From Allomuricauda sp. TY007 (GTDB taxonomy: Bacteria; Bacteroidota; Bacteroidia; Flavobacteriales; Flavobacteriaceae), in assembly GCF_010468565.1 (NCBI RefSeq), contig NZ_WUEG01000010.1, positions 62,001 through 126,000 of the forward strand: a stretch of DNA of 64,000 bases, given 5' to 3'. The notes beneath the pieces were generated by a model. It ran no database searches. It had not been told where the DNA came from and saw nothing but the letters and a program-made list of their open reading frames with translations. Shown here one piece after another: positions 44,312 to 54,303 of this stretch. Position numbers and translations under genes: made by a program. Each line of letters begins with the position of its first letter. The stretch's first letter is position 1.

Positions 44312-45868
44312 TTAATCCGAAGCTTTATCAACCACCAATCTGTTGTCCCTATTGGCAATTTCCCAAGCGGTATGGAAAATAAGCCGTGTACGGTTTTCCA
44401 AAAGATCATAATTTATCTTGTCAGGAGTATCAGTTGGGCGGTGATAGTCCGCATGCGTACCGTTAAAGTAGAATATGATCGGAATGTTGTTCTTCGCAAA
44501 GTTGTAGTGATCGCTTCTGTAGTAAAATCGGTTTGGGTCGTTTTCGTCGTTGTAGGTATAATCAAACTCAATGTTCGTGTATTTTTTGTTCACCTCTTCG
44601 GAAAGGTTGTGAAGCTCTGTACTCAATTTGTCGGATCCGATAAGATATAAATAGTTTCTCGCTCCCGTATATTTTGGATCGATCCTCCCAATCATGTCAA
44701 TATTAAGGTTGGCGACGGTGTTTTCCAAAGGAAAGACAGGCTCAACATCCGTATAGTATCTGGAACCTAAAAGTCCTTTTTCCTCGCCGGTAACATGCAA
44801 GAAAACCAAGGAACGTTTGGGACCATTGCCTTCATCTGCTGCTTTTTTGAATGCTTGTGCAATTTCCAGCAATGCAACTGTTCCCGAACCATCATCGTCC
44901 GCCCCGTTGTTGATCTGTCCATCGGCAGTAATCCCAATATGGTCCAAATGTGAAGAAATAACCACATACTCATCAGGTTTTTCGGAGCCTTCTATAAAGG
45001 CAACAACATTTTCGGAGTTTACTTCATCGTTGCCACTAGAAATATCCATTGTAATGTTTGTATTGATGGATTTCGGCACATTATCCTCTTCAATATCGCT
45101 CTTTAGGGTTTTGGCAGCGTCATCATTCAGGTAAATCAGAACTTCATCACCCGCATCGGATGCCAATTGCATTCTACCGCTATTGTTGGTTTTCATGAAT
45201 TGAAAATATCCCTGAAACCTTGGGAAACTCAGCATATCATAATAGAGAACTCCTAGTGCTCCCTTTTCATGGGCAATGTCCCGTTTTTTGCCCACAGCTT
45301 CGGATGCATTGCTCCAAACCGATTTCTCCATATTTCCTGAAATTGTGTAAACACCATTTTCATCAACAGGTTCGCCCGCTTTTATGAGCACATATTTTCC
45401 TTGAACATCAATCCCTTCGTAGTCGGAATAATCACCATCCTTAATACCGTATCCCACGTAAACAATATTGTTGTAGGTTCCTTTGGCCTCGGAAAAAGTC
45501 AAAATGTCTTCCCCAAGCTCAAAAGATGTATCGTTTATGCGCAAATTTCCCTCCGGAACTTTGGACACTTCCAAAGGAACTTTCTGAAAATAATCACCAT
45601 TGGATTGGGCAGGGGGCACACCCAAAGATTCGTAATGGGCCTTTATATATTCAACTGCCTTTTTTTGCCCGGGAGTACCGGTTTCCCTTCCTTCGAACTC
45701 ATCGGAAGCATAGGTGTACAAATGTTCTTTTAAGTCTTCTTGGGTAATTGTTTCCGCATAGGGTACCGGACTTGCCATTGGTTTGGGTTGCGGGGCTTCT
45801 GAAACGGTTTTTTGGGAAGAATTACAGGCAATGGCTAGGCCTAAGACTAATAAGGATAGTTTTTTCAT
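44312..45868 (-). CDS. M28-family zinc peptidase, lipoprotein
   Basis: 518 residues from ATG 45868 with lipobox (VLGLAIACNSSQ). A PA-type insert (about 130-260) sits before the M28 catalytic core: SSHLDHIG, NGADDDGSGTVALLE, HVTGEEKGLLGSRYY, NLNIDMIGR and a late YRSDHYNFAKNNIP, covering the two-zinc ligand set. An aminopeptidase of the envelope. The longer frame to 45886 uses a TTG and is less likely. Confidence 0.92.
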   Translation of the reverse strand: MKKLSLLVLGLAIACNSSQKTVSEAPQPKPMASPVPYAETITQEDLKEHLYTYASDEFEGRETGTPGQKKAVEYIKAHYESLGVPPAQSNGDYFQKVPLEVSKVPEGNLRINDTSFELGEDILTFSEAKGTYNNIVYVGYGIKDGDYSDYEGIDVQGKYVLIKAGEPVDENGVYTISGNMEKSVWSNASEAVGKKRDIAHEKGALGVLYYDMLSFPRFQGYFQFMKTNNSGRMQLASDAGDEVLIYLNDDAAKTLKSDIEEDNVPKSINTNITMDISSGNDEVNSENVVAFIEGSEKPDEYVVISSHLDHIGITADGQINNGADDDGSGTVALLEIAQAFKKAADEGNGPKRSLVFLHVTGEEKGLLGSRYYTDVEPVFPLENTVANLNIDMIGRIDPKYTGARNYLYLIGSDKLSTELHNLSEEVNKKYTNIEFDYTYNDENDPNRFYYRSDHYNFAKNNIPIIFYFNGTHADYHRPTDTPDKINYDLLENRTRLIFHTAWEIANRDNRLVVDKASD

Positions 45869-46001
45869 TCGTATGTATGTTTTCAAAATCCTCCAAAAAT
45901 AGTCAAAAGTTTGCTAAAGAAATCTCAATATATGCATTAACATTCTCCAGCCCTTTATGTATCTTGGCGCTTCTTTTAAAGAACACCAAAAACTTGTAGC
46001 T

Positions 46002-47258
46002 ATGGGCAAGAACAAAAGTGTTATTGTTGTTGGGGGTGGAATCGTGGGACTTTCCACGGCTTATTTTTTACAGAAAGCGGGACACCAGGTAACCGTTCTG
46101 GACAAATCGGATATGAATTCGGGAGCTTCGTTTGTAAATGCGGGCTACCTTACTCCGAGCCATATTGTTTCCTTAGCTTCGCCAGGTATGATCACACAGG
46201 GATTGAAGTATATGTTCAATTCTTCCAGTCCATTTTATATGAAGCCACGGCTGGACCCCGACTTTATTCGATGGGCTTGGTATTTTAAAAAATCGGCCAC
46301 CCAAACCAAGGTAGAGCGGTCCATGTCCGTTATTCGTGATATCAACCTTTTGAGCAGGGAATTGTATGAAGGAATACAAGCTTCAGGTGACTTGGGGGAT
46401 TTTCAAATAGGTAATCAAGGGTTGATGATGGTGTACCAAACCGAGAAAGCCCGCGACCACGAAATGGAGGTGGTGGAAAAAGCGGCGAAAATGGGCTTGG
46501 TGGGCAAACCCCTTTCCAAATCGGACTTGAAAAAAATCGAACCCCATGTAGACTTTAATGCTGAAGGAGCCATACTTTGGGAGTGCGACAGGCATACCAC
46601 ACCACCGCTTATTATGAAAAGAATGGTGGAGTATCTGGAGAAGTCCGGAGTGGATATTCATAAAAATGAGGGCGTAACAGATGTATCTCTTTCAGACGGA
46701 AAAGTAACTGGGATTACCACCCCAAAAGCATCCTACAAAGCGGACGAAGTAGTTTTCGCTGCAGGGTCATGGACTTCCGAGCTATCAAAAAAATTGAGCT
46801 TAAAATTGCCATTGCAAGCGGGAAAGGGGTACAGAATCAATGTAGAAGAGCCGACAAATATTACCATGCCCGCCATTTTAATGGAGAAGAAAATAGCGGT
46901 TACCCCCATGGAAGGATTTACCCGTTTTGCGGGAACCATGGAATTTTCAGGAATTAACCATACCATCCGAAAGGAAAGGGTAGAGGCCATTGCCAAAGGT
47001 GTTGAAGGATATTACAACGGACTTCAGATTCCCGAAGAAGCCAAGAACAATGCAAAATGTGGCCTACGGCCCGTATCGCCCGATGGTCTTCCGTACATTG
47101 GAAAGCCCAAGAATATTCACAATTTGACTATTGCAACAGGTCATGCCATGATGGGGTGGAGCATGGGCCCTGCAACAGGTAAATTGGTTACGGAACTTAT
47201 TTCAGGCCATAAACTGTCGATGGATATTTCACCTTTTGCCACCGAACGTAAATTTTAG
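46002..47258 (+). CDS. FAD-dependent amino-acid oxidase/dehydrogenase (DadA-like)
   Basis: 418 residues from ATG 46002 (MGKNKSVIVVGGGIVGLSTA); the frame is open from 45957 but only the later start puts the FAD-binding GGGIVG at the N terminus. Contains VLDKSDMNSGASFVNAG, a PLQAGKGYRI segment and the C-terminal GLRPVSPDGLPYIG typical of D-amino-acid or hydroxyproline dehydrogenases. Substrate not certain. Confidence 0.85.
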   Translation: MGKNKSVIVVGGGIVGLSTAYFLQKAGHQVTVLDKSDMNSGASFVNAGYLTPSHIVSLASPGMITQGLKYMFNSSSPFYMKPRLDPDFIRWAWYFKKSATQTKVERSMSVIRDINLLSRELYEGIQASGDLGDFQIGNQGLMMVYQTEKARDHEMEVVEKAAKMGLVGKPLSKSDLKKIEPHVDFNAEGAILWECDRHTTPPLIMKRMVEYLEKSGVDIHKNEGVTDVSLSDGKVTGITTPKASYKADEVVFAAGSWTSELSKKLSLKLPLQAGKGYRINVEEPTNITMPAILMEKKIAVTPMEGFTRFAGTMEFSGINHTIRKERVEAIAKGVEGYYNGLQIPEEAKNNAKCGLRPVSPDGLPYIGKPKNIHNLTIATGHAMMGWSMGPATGKLVTELISGHKLSMDISPFATERKF

Positions 47259-47335
47259 GTGATTTCTTGCCAATAGGGGCATGATATATGCGGTTTAGAT
47301 TTTTCAGTTGCGTTTTTAACGACTAATTTTACAGC

Positions 47336-48262
47336 ATGAAAAAACACTACACCATTTTTCTACTTTTTTCATTCTTACAGATTGTTGGAATGTGGTCCCA
47401 AGAGGTGCAAATCTTTACCGTGAAAGATTTTGATTTGAAGGGCAAGGTGAAATCCTGTCTTGTTACCACCGATTATGGAAAGGAGTTGTTTGAGTTTGAT
47501 AGGCAGGGTATTTTGACCAAAACCGTGACCCAATACAACGATACCGACCAAGACATTACCTATTATAAATATGATAATGGCGAATTGGTCGAAAAGCGTA
47601 TGGAAAGTTATAAGAACAATGTGCTGGACGAATCCACTTCCATGGCAAATTTTTATGAGATTGATACGGTTCCGAACCGAAAGGTAACTGAGAAAATCAT
47701 TTCGTACGATAAACAGTTCTTGGAGCAACAGCAGTACCATTATGATGATGAGGGTAAATTAGTCCGTATTATATCGTCCAATGGTGAAGGGGTGGACGAG
47801 ACAACTTTTGAATATGGTCAAGTTAAAAATGAGCATACCGTGAGCACCTTTACGAACGGAATTCTTCAAAAAGCAGTTAGAACGTCTACCAAAAAAGGAC
47901 CAAACGGCACCCAAGAAGCAGTTTTGACCAAGGAATATATTGATGGTGAACCCAATACGGCCAACGAAGAGGTTTTTAACGACAATGGTAAGTTGGTTAC
48001 AAGTGAGGACTTTCTGTACGATGTGGCCGAGAAAGAGTTTGTATCGCAGCAAAAACGCTATTACCATTACTCTGACGGCAAATTGAGCAGAATGGTGAAA
48101 AAAACTATCAATACGGAGTCTACGGACAAATATATTTTTCAGTTTGATAGCCATACCCCCAGCAATTGGGTAAAACAGATTGTAACGCCAGGTAACACCT
48201 ATATCACAAGAACTATCGAGTATTACGAAGAGGAAGTACCAGAGGAAAAAACCTCCAATTAA
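47336..48262 (+). CDS. Secreted protein with YD-like repeats, unknown function
   Basis: 308 residues. Signal peptide (HYTIFLLFSFLQIVGMWS). The body is a series of short beta strands built on YY/YK-Y-D-x-G-x-L-V-E/R patterns (TYYKYDNGELVEKR, YHYDDEGKLVRI, YYHYSDGKLSRM), as in YD/RHS-type or MORN-like repeats. Likely periplasmic. No closer relation recognised; no partner gene evident. Confidence 0.75.
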   Translation: MKKHYTIFLLFSFLQIVGMWSQEVQIFTVKDFDLKGKVKSCLVTTDYGKELFEFDRQGILTKTVTQYNDTDQDITYYKYDNGELVEKRMESYKNNVLDESTSMANFYEIDTVPNRKVTEKIISYDKQFLEQQQYHYDDEGKLVRIISSNGEGVDETTFEYGQVKNEHTVSTFTNGILQKAVRTSTKKGPNGTQEAVLTKEYIDGEPNTANEEVFNDNGKLVTSEDFLYDVAEKEFVSQQKRYYHYSDGKLSRMVKKTINTESTDKYIFQFDSHTPSNWVKQIVTPGNTYITRTIEYYEEEVPEEKTSN

Positions 48263-48265
48263 AAG

Positions 48266-48910
48266 TTAAATCAAATTTTTGATGATATCGGGCTTCACTT
48301 CGTGCCCTCCTTCAAATATGGTAGTTTCCGCATTACCTTGGAACAACTTGTCAATTTTGATTTTCTCGCCTTTTAATCGGTCTGGAGTCAAGAATTCATC
48401 CTGATTACCGTAGATTATTTTTATATCGGTGTAACTGTAATCCAAAAACTCAAATTCTTCAGTAGTAAGTTCGTTCGGAATGCCACCAGCATATAAAACT
48501 ACCAGTTTGCAATTTACTTTTTTACTTGCCAACCATCGGCTAGCTATGGAAACGCCTTGTGAAAACCCAAAAAGGATAAGATTCACATCTTCTGGAATGT
48601 TTTCTGCTTCAAGTACGGCATCAATGTAGTTGAGCACGTTTTTTACTTCCATTGATGTATTTTCCTTGGTCAACCAACTGGCACCAACATATTTGTACTC
48701 GTTCTTCAAATAATATTTAGATGGGGCTTGGGGAACAATAATGTAGTTTTCCTCAGCATTCAAACCATTAAAATATTTTACAAAATAACGGCTCAAATAG
48801 CCAATTCCATGAAAAACCAACCATACATTTTTGGTTTTTTGGGTTAATTCATTCTGCGTTAGATAGGTGTTTTCGGTAGTGTAGGTAACGGTCTTCTCTG
48901 TGTTGGACAT
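48266..48910 (-). CDS. Alpha/beta-hydrolase, esterase-like
   Basis: 214 residues, cytoplasmic. Oxyanion region VFHGIGY, nucleophile elbow GFSQG, acid in YGNQDEFL and His in GGHEV, the carboxylesterase/phospholipase type. Its start is close to the divergent menaquinone thioesterase gene, but a link to that pathway is only positional. Confidence 0.82.
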   Translation of the reverse strand: MSNTEKTVTYTTENTYLTQNELTQKTKNVWLVFHGIGYLSRYFVKYFNGLNAEENYIIVPQAPSKYYLKNEYKYVGASWLTKENTSMEVKNVLNYIDAVLEAENIPEDVNLILFGFSQGVSIASRWLASKKVNCKLVVLYAGGIPNELTTEEFEFLDYSYTDIKIIYGNQDEFLTPDRLKGEKIKIDKLFQGNAETTIFEGGHEVKPDIIKNLI

Positions 48911-48972
48911 GATTGAGGTCTCTTGATTTAGCTATTGCCAAAGCTTTGTGTAATTTTACAAAAAATAGAAAG

Positions 48973-49395
48973 ATGAACGAGCATAAAGAGAAGATTCTGT
49001 CCGTTTGCAACGAGATTTGCAAAGGCACATTAATGGAAACATTGGATATTACCTATATTGATGTCGGCGAAAATTTTCTCTTGGCCAAAATGCCCGTAAC
49101 ACCCAAGGTGCACCAACCCGATGGTGTATTGCATGGCGGTGCATCCGTGGCACTTGCCGAAAGTGTGGGTAGTGCAGCATCCTATATTTTCTTGGACGGA
49201 CAAAAGTTTTTTGTTCGCGGTATCGAGATTGCCGCCAACCACGTTCGCTCCATAAAAGAAGGCTTTGTGTATGCCAAAGCATCAATGCTACATAAAGGGC
49301 GAACCACCCAACTTTGGGAGATAAAAATTACCGACGAAGAGGGAAACCTTATTTCCAATTGTAAACTAACGACCATTGCACTACCCAGAAAATAA
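48973..49395 (+). CDS. menI: Hotdog-fold thioesterase, probable DHNA-CoA thioesterase
   Basis: 140 residues from ATG 48973 (an upstream start at 48913 would add 20 without similarity). Hotdog motif HGGASVALAESVGSAA with the catalytic Glu, and the preceding KVHQPDGVL. PaaI/4HBT-II family. Directly overlaps menF by 20 bp, so I infer it hydrolyses 1,4-dihydroxy-2-naphthoyl-CoA; the family alone does not fix the substrate. Confidence 0.82.
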   Translation: MNEHKEKILSVCNEICKGTLMETLDITYIDVGENFLLAKMPVTPKVHQPDGVLHGGASVALAESVGSAASYIFLDGQKFFVRGIEIAANHVRSIKEGFVYAKASMLHKGRTTQLWEIKITDEEGNLISNCKLTTIALPRK

Positions 49396-50437
49396 AGGCC
49401 TCGAAGAGATTTTAGAAAGGGCCGGAGCTTGTTTGGAAAATGGTCTACCCTTTGTGATTTACCGAAAACCCAAACAGCAGGAACTTTTCGCAGTTTTTCA
49501 ATTGAATGATGAACTGAAATCATCTAGAGACTTCACTGAAAAAGGTTTTGTTTTCGCCCCTTTCAATTCAGAGGATAAAGTGGTTTTGATTCAACCTGAT
49601 GAGGTTTGGCAAGGAGAGTTACATCCTGAAAAATCACAAAAAACAAACACGATTACTTTGGATGAATCGGGGAAAGACACCCATATCCAATTGATTAAAA
49701 ATGGAATCAAGGAAATTGAAAAGGGCAGGCTACAAAAAGTAGTGCTCTCTAGAAAAATTGAGATGTCCATCACAAAATCGCCCGTCAAAATCTTTAAAAC
49801 ACTTTTGAACACCTATCCGAATGCCTTTGGATATCTTTTTCATCACCCCAAAGTAGGGACTTGGTGTGGTGCAACGCCTGAAACTTTGGTTAAAGTTAAA
49901 GACAAGAAATTACAAACCATGTCCTTGGCCGCCACTCTACCTTATATTCAGAATGAAGATCCTAAATGGGGCAACAAAGAGATTGAGGAACAACAAATGG
50001 TGTCCGAGTATATTGGCGACAAATTGGCACATACCATGGAACGGCTGGAAATTGATGAGGCCGAGTCCGTACGAGCAGGTAATTTGTGGCATTTGCGTTC
50101 GGAGGTGCGTGGAACCATGCTGCCCAACCTCAATGTCAAAGAAGTAATCAGGGCCCTGCACCCAACTCCTGCGGTCTGTGGAATACCCTCGGAAGAGGCG
50201 CAACGATTTATTAAAGCCAACGAGAACTACAAAAGAACATTTTACACAGGCTTTTTGGGGGAACTGAATTTACGTTCCCGAGGAGAGCTGTCCTTGTTTG
50301 TAAACCTTCGTTGCATGCAATTGGAGGATGGTAAGGCTTTCATTTTTGTTGGGGGAGGAATCACCGAGGCCTCCGACCCGGAAAGTGAATGGATGGAGAC
50401 CCAAAACAAAAGCAAGACCATGTTGGGCATCTTGTAA
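49376..50437 (+). CDS. menF: Isochorismate synthase
   Basis: 353 residues of the chorismate-binding fold: KVVLSRKIE, TWCGATPETLVKV, ALHPTPAVCGIPSEEA, FYTGFLGE and FVGGGITEASDPESEW. Converts chorismate to isochorismate, first step of menaquinone synthesis. TTG 49376 is the only early start available and overlaps the thioesterase gene. Forms one transcript with its neighbour. Confidence 0.9.
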   Translation: MHYPENKGLEEILERAGACLENGLPFVIYRKPKQQELFAVFQLNDELKSSRDFTEKGFVFAPFNSEDKVVLIQPDEVWQGELHPEKSQKTNTITLDESGKDTHIQLIKNGIKEIEKGRLQKVVLSRKIEMSITKSPVKIFKTLLNTYPNAFGYLFHHPKVGTWCGATPETLVKVKDKKLQTMSLAATLPYIQNEDPKWGNKEIEEQQMVSEYIGDKLAHTMERLEIDEAESVRAGNLWHLRSEVRGTMLPNLNVKEVIRALHPTPAVCGIPSEEAQRFIKANENYKRTFYTGFLGELNLRSRGELSLFVNLRCMQLEDGKAFIFVGGGITEASDPESEWMETQNKSKTMLGIL

Positions 50438-50477
50438 ATTGATGTTTTACCAGTATAGTTTTACCATCAAGATGATG

Positions 50478-50485
50478 TATTTTTG
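50478..50485 (+). promoter_or_regulatory. -7 promoter element for menD
   Basis: Perfect TATTTTTG only 6 bp before the ATG at 50492, implying an almost leaderless transcript. Confidence 0.55.
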
Positions 50486-50491
50486 CAGTTA

Positions 50492-52234
50492 ATGACGTAC
50501 TCAGATATACCTTCCGCACAAACCTTGGTTTTGTATTTTAAATCAAAGGGCGTTAAAAATATAGTTATCTCACCGGGGTCCAGAAATGCCCCTTTGACCA
50601 TCAGTTTTACCAAAAATCCTTTTTTTAAATGTTACAGCATTGTAGATGAGCGTTGTGCCGCTTTTTTTGCCATGGGTATGGCGCAGCATTTGCAGGAACC
50701 GGTTGCGGTAATCTGTTCATCGGGCAGTGCCATGTTGAATTTTTATCCAGCCGTTGCCGAAGCTTTTTACAGTGATATTCCCTTGATCGTTGTTTCTGCG
50801 GATAGACCAAGCTACCGAATTGATATTGGTGACGGGCAAACGATCCGACAGGAAAATGTACTGGAAAAGCATATTGGGTATTCCGCCAATTTGAAGCAGG
50901 ATATTTCCCATGCTACGAATGCCATTTCAAAATTTGGCAAGTCCTTATTAAATGAAAAACAGGAAGAAATACAATCGTACAATGAACGGGAAATTGCCAA
51001 GGCACTTGCGCTAGCTTTTGATGAAAGGTGCCCCGTTCACATCAATATTCCGTTTGAGGAGCCTTTGTACGGCAGGGCAGAGGAGCCTTCGGTGCAAATT
51101 AAAGATGATGGAAAATACTTGGAACAAAAATCTTCAAGCGAGGAGAATTGGGCCGAATTAACGAAGGTATGGAACAATAGTCCGCGTAAACTGGTTTTGG
51201 TGGGCGTAAACCAACCCAACGCGATTGAAGCAGAAGTTTTGGAAAGCTTGGCACAGGACCCAAACACTTTGGTGTTTACCGAAACCACATCTAATTTACA
51301 CTATCCGGAATTCTTCGAAAGTATTGATAGTATTATTGCACCAATTGAAAAATCCAAAAACAGAGAAGAACTTTTTACAGCTTTGCAACCTGAGCTTTTG
51401 GTAACTTTTGGAGGATTGATCGTTTCCAAAAAAATAAAGGCATTTTTACGAGCGTATCAGCCCAAGCAGCATTTGCATGTAGACATCAAAAAGGCCAACG
51501 ACACTTTTTATTGCTTAACAAAGCACATCAAGACAAATCCCAATCAGTTTTTTAAAAAAGTTGTTTCAGAGAATAGTAATCCAACAAGCGATTACAAGGC
51601 GTTTTGGGAAAACAAAAAGAATAAGTACGAAGCAAAACGGGATGCCTATCTTAAGGAAATTCCATTTTCAGATTTTACCGTTTTTGACAGTATCATTAAA
51701 AACATACCCAAAGGGTATCAGGTGCACTTGGCAAACAGTTCCACGGTGAGGTATGCGCAACTTTTTCCTTTGGACGCATCATTGAAAGTATTCTGTAACC
51801 GGGGCACAAGTGGTATAGACGGTACCACATCAACAGCCGTGGGCAGTTCTATTTACAGTAAAGAACCTACTGTGTTGCTTACGGGCGACCTAAGCTTTTT
51901 TTACGACAGCAATGCCTTGTGGAACAATTATATGCGTCCAGATTTTAGGATTGTTCTCATTAATAATTCGGGCGGTGGAATTTTTAGGATATTGCCTGGT
52001 ATGGAGGAAACGGAAGAGTTTGAGACCTTTTTTGAGACCAGCCACAAATTATCGGCCCAGCACTTGGCCAATATGTACGGTTTTGAACATATTACTGCCC
52101 AAAATGAAACAGAGCTGGAACAAGGTTTGGCAGAATTCTATTCAAAATCGGATAGACCAAAAATCTTGGAAGTCGCCACACCACGTGTATTGAACAATAA
52201 AATTTTGCTTGGGTACTTCGATTTCATATCTTAG
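50492..52234 (+). CDS. menD: SEPHCHC synthase MenD
   Basis: 580-residue ThDP enzyme. Landmarks: VISPGSRNAPLTISF, DERCAAFFAMGMA, CSSGSAMLNFYPAVAEA, RGTSGIDGTTSTAVG and TGDLSFFYDSNAL (ThDP/Mg site). Joins isochorismate and 2-oxoglutarate. An in-frame TTG at 50483 is present but ATG 50492 fits better. Confidence 0.95.
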   Translation: MTYSDIPSAQTLVLYFKSKGVKNIVISPGSRNAPLTISFTKNPFFKCYSIVDERCAAFFAMGMAQHLQEPVAVICSSGSAMLNFYPAVAEAFYSDIPLIVVSADRPSYRIDIGDGQTIRQENVLEKHIGYSANLKQDISHATNAISKFGKSLLNEKQEEIQSYNEREIAKALALAFDERCPVHINIPFEEPLYGRAEEPSVQIKDDGKYLEQKSSSEENWAELTKVWNNSPRKLVLVGVNQPNAIEAEVLESLAQDPNTLVFTETTSNLHYPEFFESIDSIIAPIEKSKNREELFTALQPELLVTFGGLIVSKKIKAFLRAYQPKQHLHVDIKKANDTFYCLTKHIKTNPNQFFKKVVSENSNPTSDYKAFWENKKNKYEAKRDAYLKEIPFSDFTVFDSIIKNIPKGYQVHLANSSTVRYAQLFPLDASLKVFCNRGTSGIDGTTSTAVGSSIYSKEPTVLLTGDLSFFYDSNALWNNYMRPDFRIVLINNSGGGIFRILPGMEETEEFETFFETSHKLSAQHLANMYGFEHITAQNETELEQGLAEFYSKSDRPKILEVATPRVLNNKILLGYFDFIS

Positions 52235-52272
52235 AACCTCAGCTATAAACCAATAAAGAACACTAATCAATT

Positions 52273-52614
52273 ATGAGCAAAAGAGACGAGTTGATCGAAA
52301 AGTACGCAGAGGACATCAAAAGCAAATTCGGACAAACACCAGACATGGATTTGTTGACCAAAGTAGCCGTAGGACTGGGTCCTGCAATTTATAATTTAGA
52401 TGCCTCCAAGGTTTCAGGTTCTGATGAGAAAGAACTGGAGACGGTAAAGAACAATTTTTTGATCAAAAAATTGGGGCTTGCCGAAACACCGGCATTGATG
52501 GAATCTATAAACAGTGTTATTGATGCGTACGGAAAGTCAGAAAAGAACAAACACCGCGCAGTAATTTACTATATGCTGACCAAGCATTTTGGAAAAGAAT
52601 CGGTTTATAATTAG
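52273..52614 (+). CDS. DUF2853 family protein
   Basis: 113-residue soluble helical protein (MSKRDELIEKYAEDIKSKFG; NNFLIKKLGL; KHRAVIYYMLTKHFGK). The family is found in several bacterial phyla and has no known function. Placed between menD and the CvfB-like gene with its own terminator. Confidence 0.85.
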   Translation: MSKRDELIEKYAEDIKSKFGQTPDMDLLTKVAVGLGPAIYNLDASKVSGSDEKELETVKNNFLIKKLGLAETPALMESINSVIDAYGKSEKNKHRAVIYYMLTKHFGKESVYN

Positions 52615-52665
52615 TAAAATTTATTATTTTTAATAAAAATTAATAGGTTAATAAAGTTAAGAAGG

Positions 52666-52691
52666 GCTGCTCTTGAAGGGCAGCTTTTTTT
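52666..52691 (+). terminator. Intrinsic terminator after DUF2853 gene
   Basis: GCTGCTCT-TGA-AGGGCAGC stem of 8 bp (one G-U) followed by seven T. Confidence 0.85.
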
Positions 52692-52721
52692 ATACCCATA
52701 ATTTACAGCTACCTTTGCCGA

Positions 52722-53552
52722 ATGATAGAATTGGGAAACTACAATACCCTTAAGGTGCTAAGAAGCACCAGTATAGGACTTTTTTTAGGTGATGATGAAG
52801 GCACGGAAATACTTTTACCGAACAAATATGTGCCCGAAGATTTTGAAATAGATCAAGATTTGGAAGTGTTCTGTTATCTGGACAATGCCGAACGCCCTAT
52901 ATCCACAACCTTAAAACCGAAGATTGTCCGGAACGGTTTTGCCTATTTGGAAGTGGTTGAAGTTGGGAATTACGGCGCTTTTTTGGATTGGGGGCTGGAA
53001 AAACACCTACTTGTTCCCTTTAGGGAACAGTCCGAAAGAATGGAGGGGGGAAGCAAATACATTGTTCATTGTTATATGGATGATGAAAGCATGCGTCTCA
53101 CTGGATCTAGCCGGGTGGATAAGTTCCTCTCCAACGAAAATGTGGAATACGAGCAGAATGATCAAGTTGACCTTTTGATCTATAGGAAAACACCGTTGGG
53201 GTGGGAGGTGATAGTGGATGATAGGCATAAGGGGCTTATATTTGATAGCGATATTTTTAAGCCCATCGCTATTGGCGACCGTTTAAGGGGATTCATCAAA
53301 AATGTAAGGGACGATAAAAAGATAGATATATCCTTACAGCCCATCGGAGCCAAAATGTTGGAACCAACAGCTAAAATAATTTTGGACAAGCTAGAGGAGA
53401 ACAACGGTTTTTTGCCTTTGCACGATAAATCATCACCAGAAGAAATCAAGAAAATTTTGCACTTGAGCAAGAAGGCTTTTAAAAAAGGAGCGGGCATTTT
53501 GTACCGACAGCGTAAAATCAATATTCAGGATGACGGAATTCATTTATTGTGA
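52722..53552 (+). CDS. CvfB-like S1 RNA-binding protein
   Basis: 276 residues with S1-type OB folds: an N-terminal divergent one, a second near VGNYGAFLDWGLEKHLLVPF, a third near PIAIGDRLRGFIKNVRDDKKIDISLQ, and a C-terminal winged-helix segment (SPEEIKKILHLSKKAFKKG). CvfB homologues act on RNA and virulence gene expression in Firmicutes; the role here is unknown. Confidence 0.9.
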   Translation: MIELGNYNTLKVLRSTSIGLFLGDDEGTEILLPNKYVPEDFEIDQDLEVFCYLDNAERPISTTLKPKIVRNGFAYLEVVEVGNYGAFLDWGLEKHLLVPFREQSERMEGGSKYIVHCYMDDESMRLTGSSRVDKFLSNENVEYEQNDQVDLLIYRKTPLGWEVIVDDRHKGLIFDSDIFKPIAIGDRLRGFIKNVRDDKKIDISLQPIGAKMLEPTAKIILDKLEENNGFLPLHDKSSPEEIKKILHLSKKAFKKGAGILYRQRKINIQDDGIHLL

Positions 53553-53623
53553 TGAAAACCTTGTTGATGCCAGTTTCTTTCAAGCTTTCGGGCGGTAAAG
53601 TTTTTTTCTTTGGACAAAAATTC

Positions 53624-53631
53624 TATTTTTG
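53624..53631 (+). promoter_or_regulatory. -7 promoter element for SPOR-like gene
   Basis: Perfect TATTTTTG about 70 bp before the ATG at 53702. A TTATGTT/AACATAA inverted repeat lies in the leader at about 53659-53686. Confidence 0.45.
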
Positions 53632-53701
53632 TAAAGATTCATATTAACTTATTGGTTGTTATGTTTTTAGCATAGCATATAACATAAAACTCCTCCACAG
53701 C

Positions 53702-54301
53702 ATGCCTTTTATTGAAGAAAGCGATTTGTTGGACCTTCATAAGGATATAGATAAGGCCCAGATTATAAACGAAAGACTGCTCGATCAAATTAAGTTCAAG
53801 AACAAAGATCTTCGTAAAATTAAACTACAGCGGAACATTCTTTTGGGTTTCGTGGGGCTGTTCGTGATCGGTACCTTGGCCATTACATCTTTTACTGCAG
53901 GCCTTAGTAGCAAACAATCTTTCGAAAATCAAAGTAATGTACTTGTTTCCATAGATAGTTTGGATGTGATCAAGGCAAGGATAGATAACCTTAGGTCCCA
54001 GAACGAAGAGCTGAGTTTGGTAAAGGAGTTTTACTTGGCCAAAGAGTTTTTGAACAAGGAAAAAATTTATTCCGTTCAGGTAAAATCTTTTGTGGAAAAC
54101 AATGTAACCTTGGCTTCCGAAGCATTGACCAACACCCTTTTTGTAAAGACCAATCCGTTTTATGCCTATTCCCTTGGTAATTTTGAAACCTTGGAAGAAG
54201 CACAAAAATTTAGGCAGCAATTGGTTCAAATGGGCTTCCAAGATGCATTTGTTGCATCCTACAAGGATGGTCAAAGAGTTAAAATAGAAGATCCGTATTA
54301 A
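53702..54301 (+). CDS. Single-pass membrane protein with SPOR-like domain
   Basis: 199 residues. Cytoplasmic coiled N terminus, TM helix at about 45-66 (NILLGFVGLFVIGTLAIT), a linker coiled coil and a SPOR-like C-terminal domain (IYSVQVKSF ... AYSLGNFETLEEAQKFRQQLVQMGF). SPOR domains bind denuded peptidoglycan. menA follows after 2 bp. Confidence 0.78.
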   Translation: MPFIEESDLLDLHKDIDKAQIINERLLDQIKFKNKDLRKIKLQRNILLGFVGLFVIGTLAITSFTAGLSSKQSFENQSNVLVSIDSLDVIKARIDNLRSQNEELSLVKEFYLAKEFLNKEKIYSVQVKSFVENNVTLASEALTNTLFVKTNPFYAYSLGNFETLEEAQKFRQQLVQMGFQDAFVASYKDGQRVKIEDPY

Positions 54302-54303
54302 TC

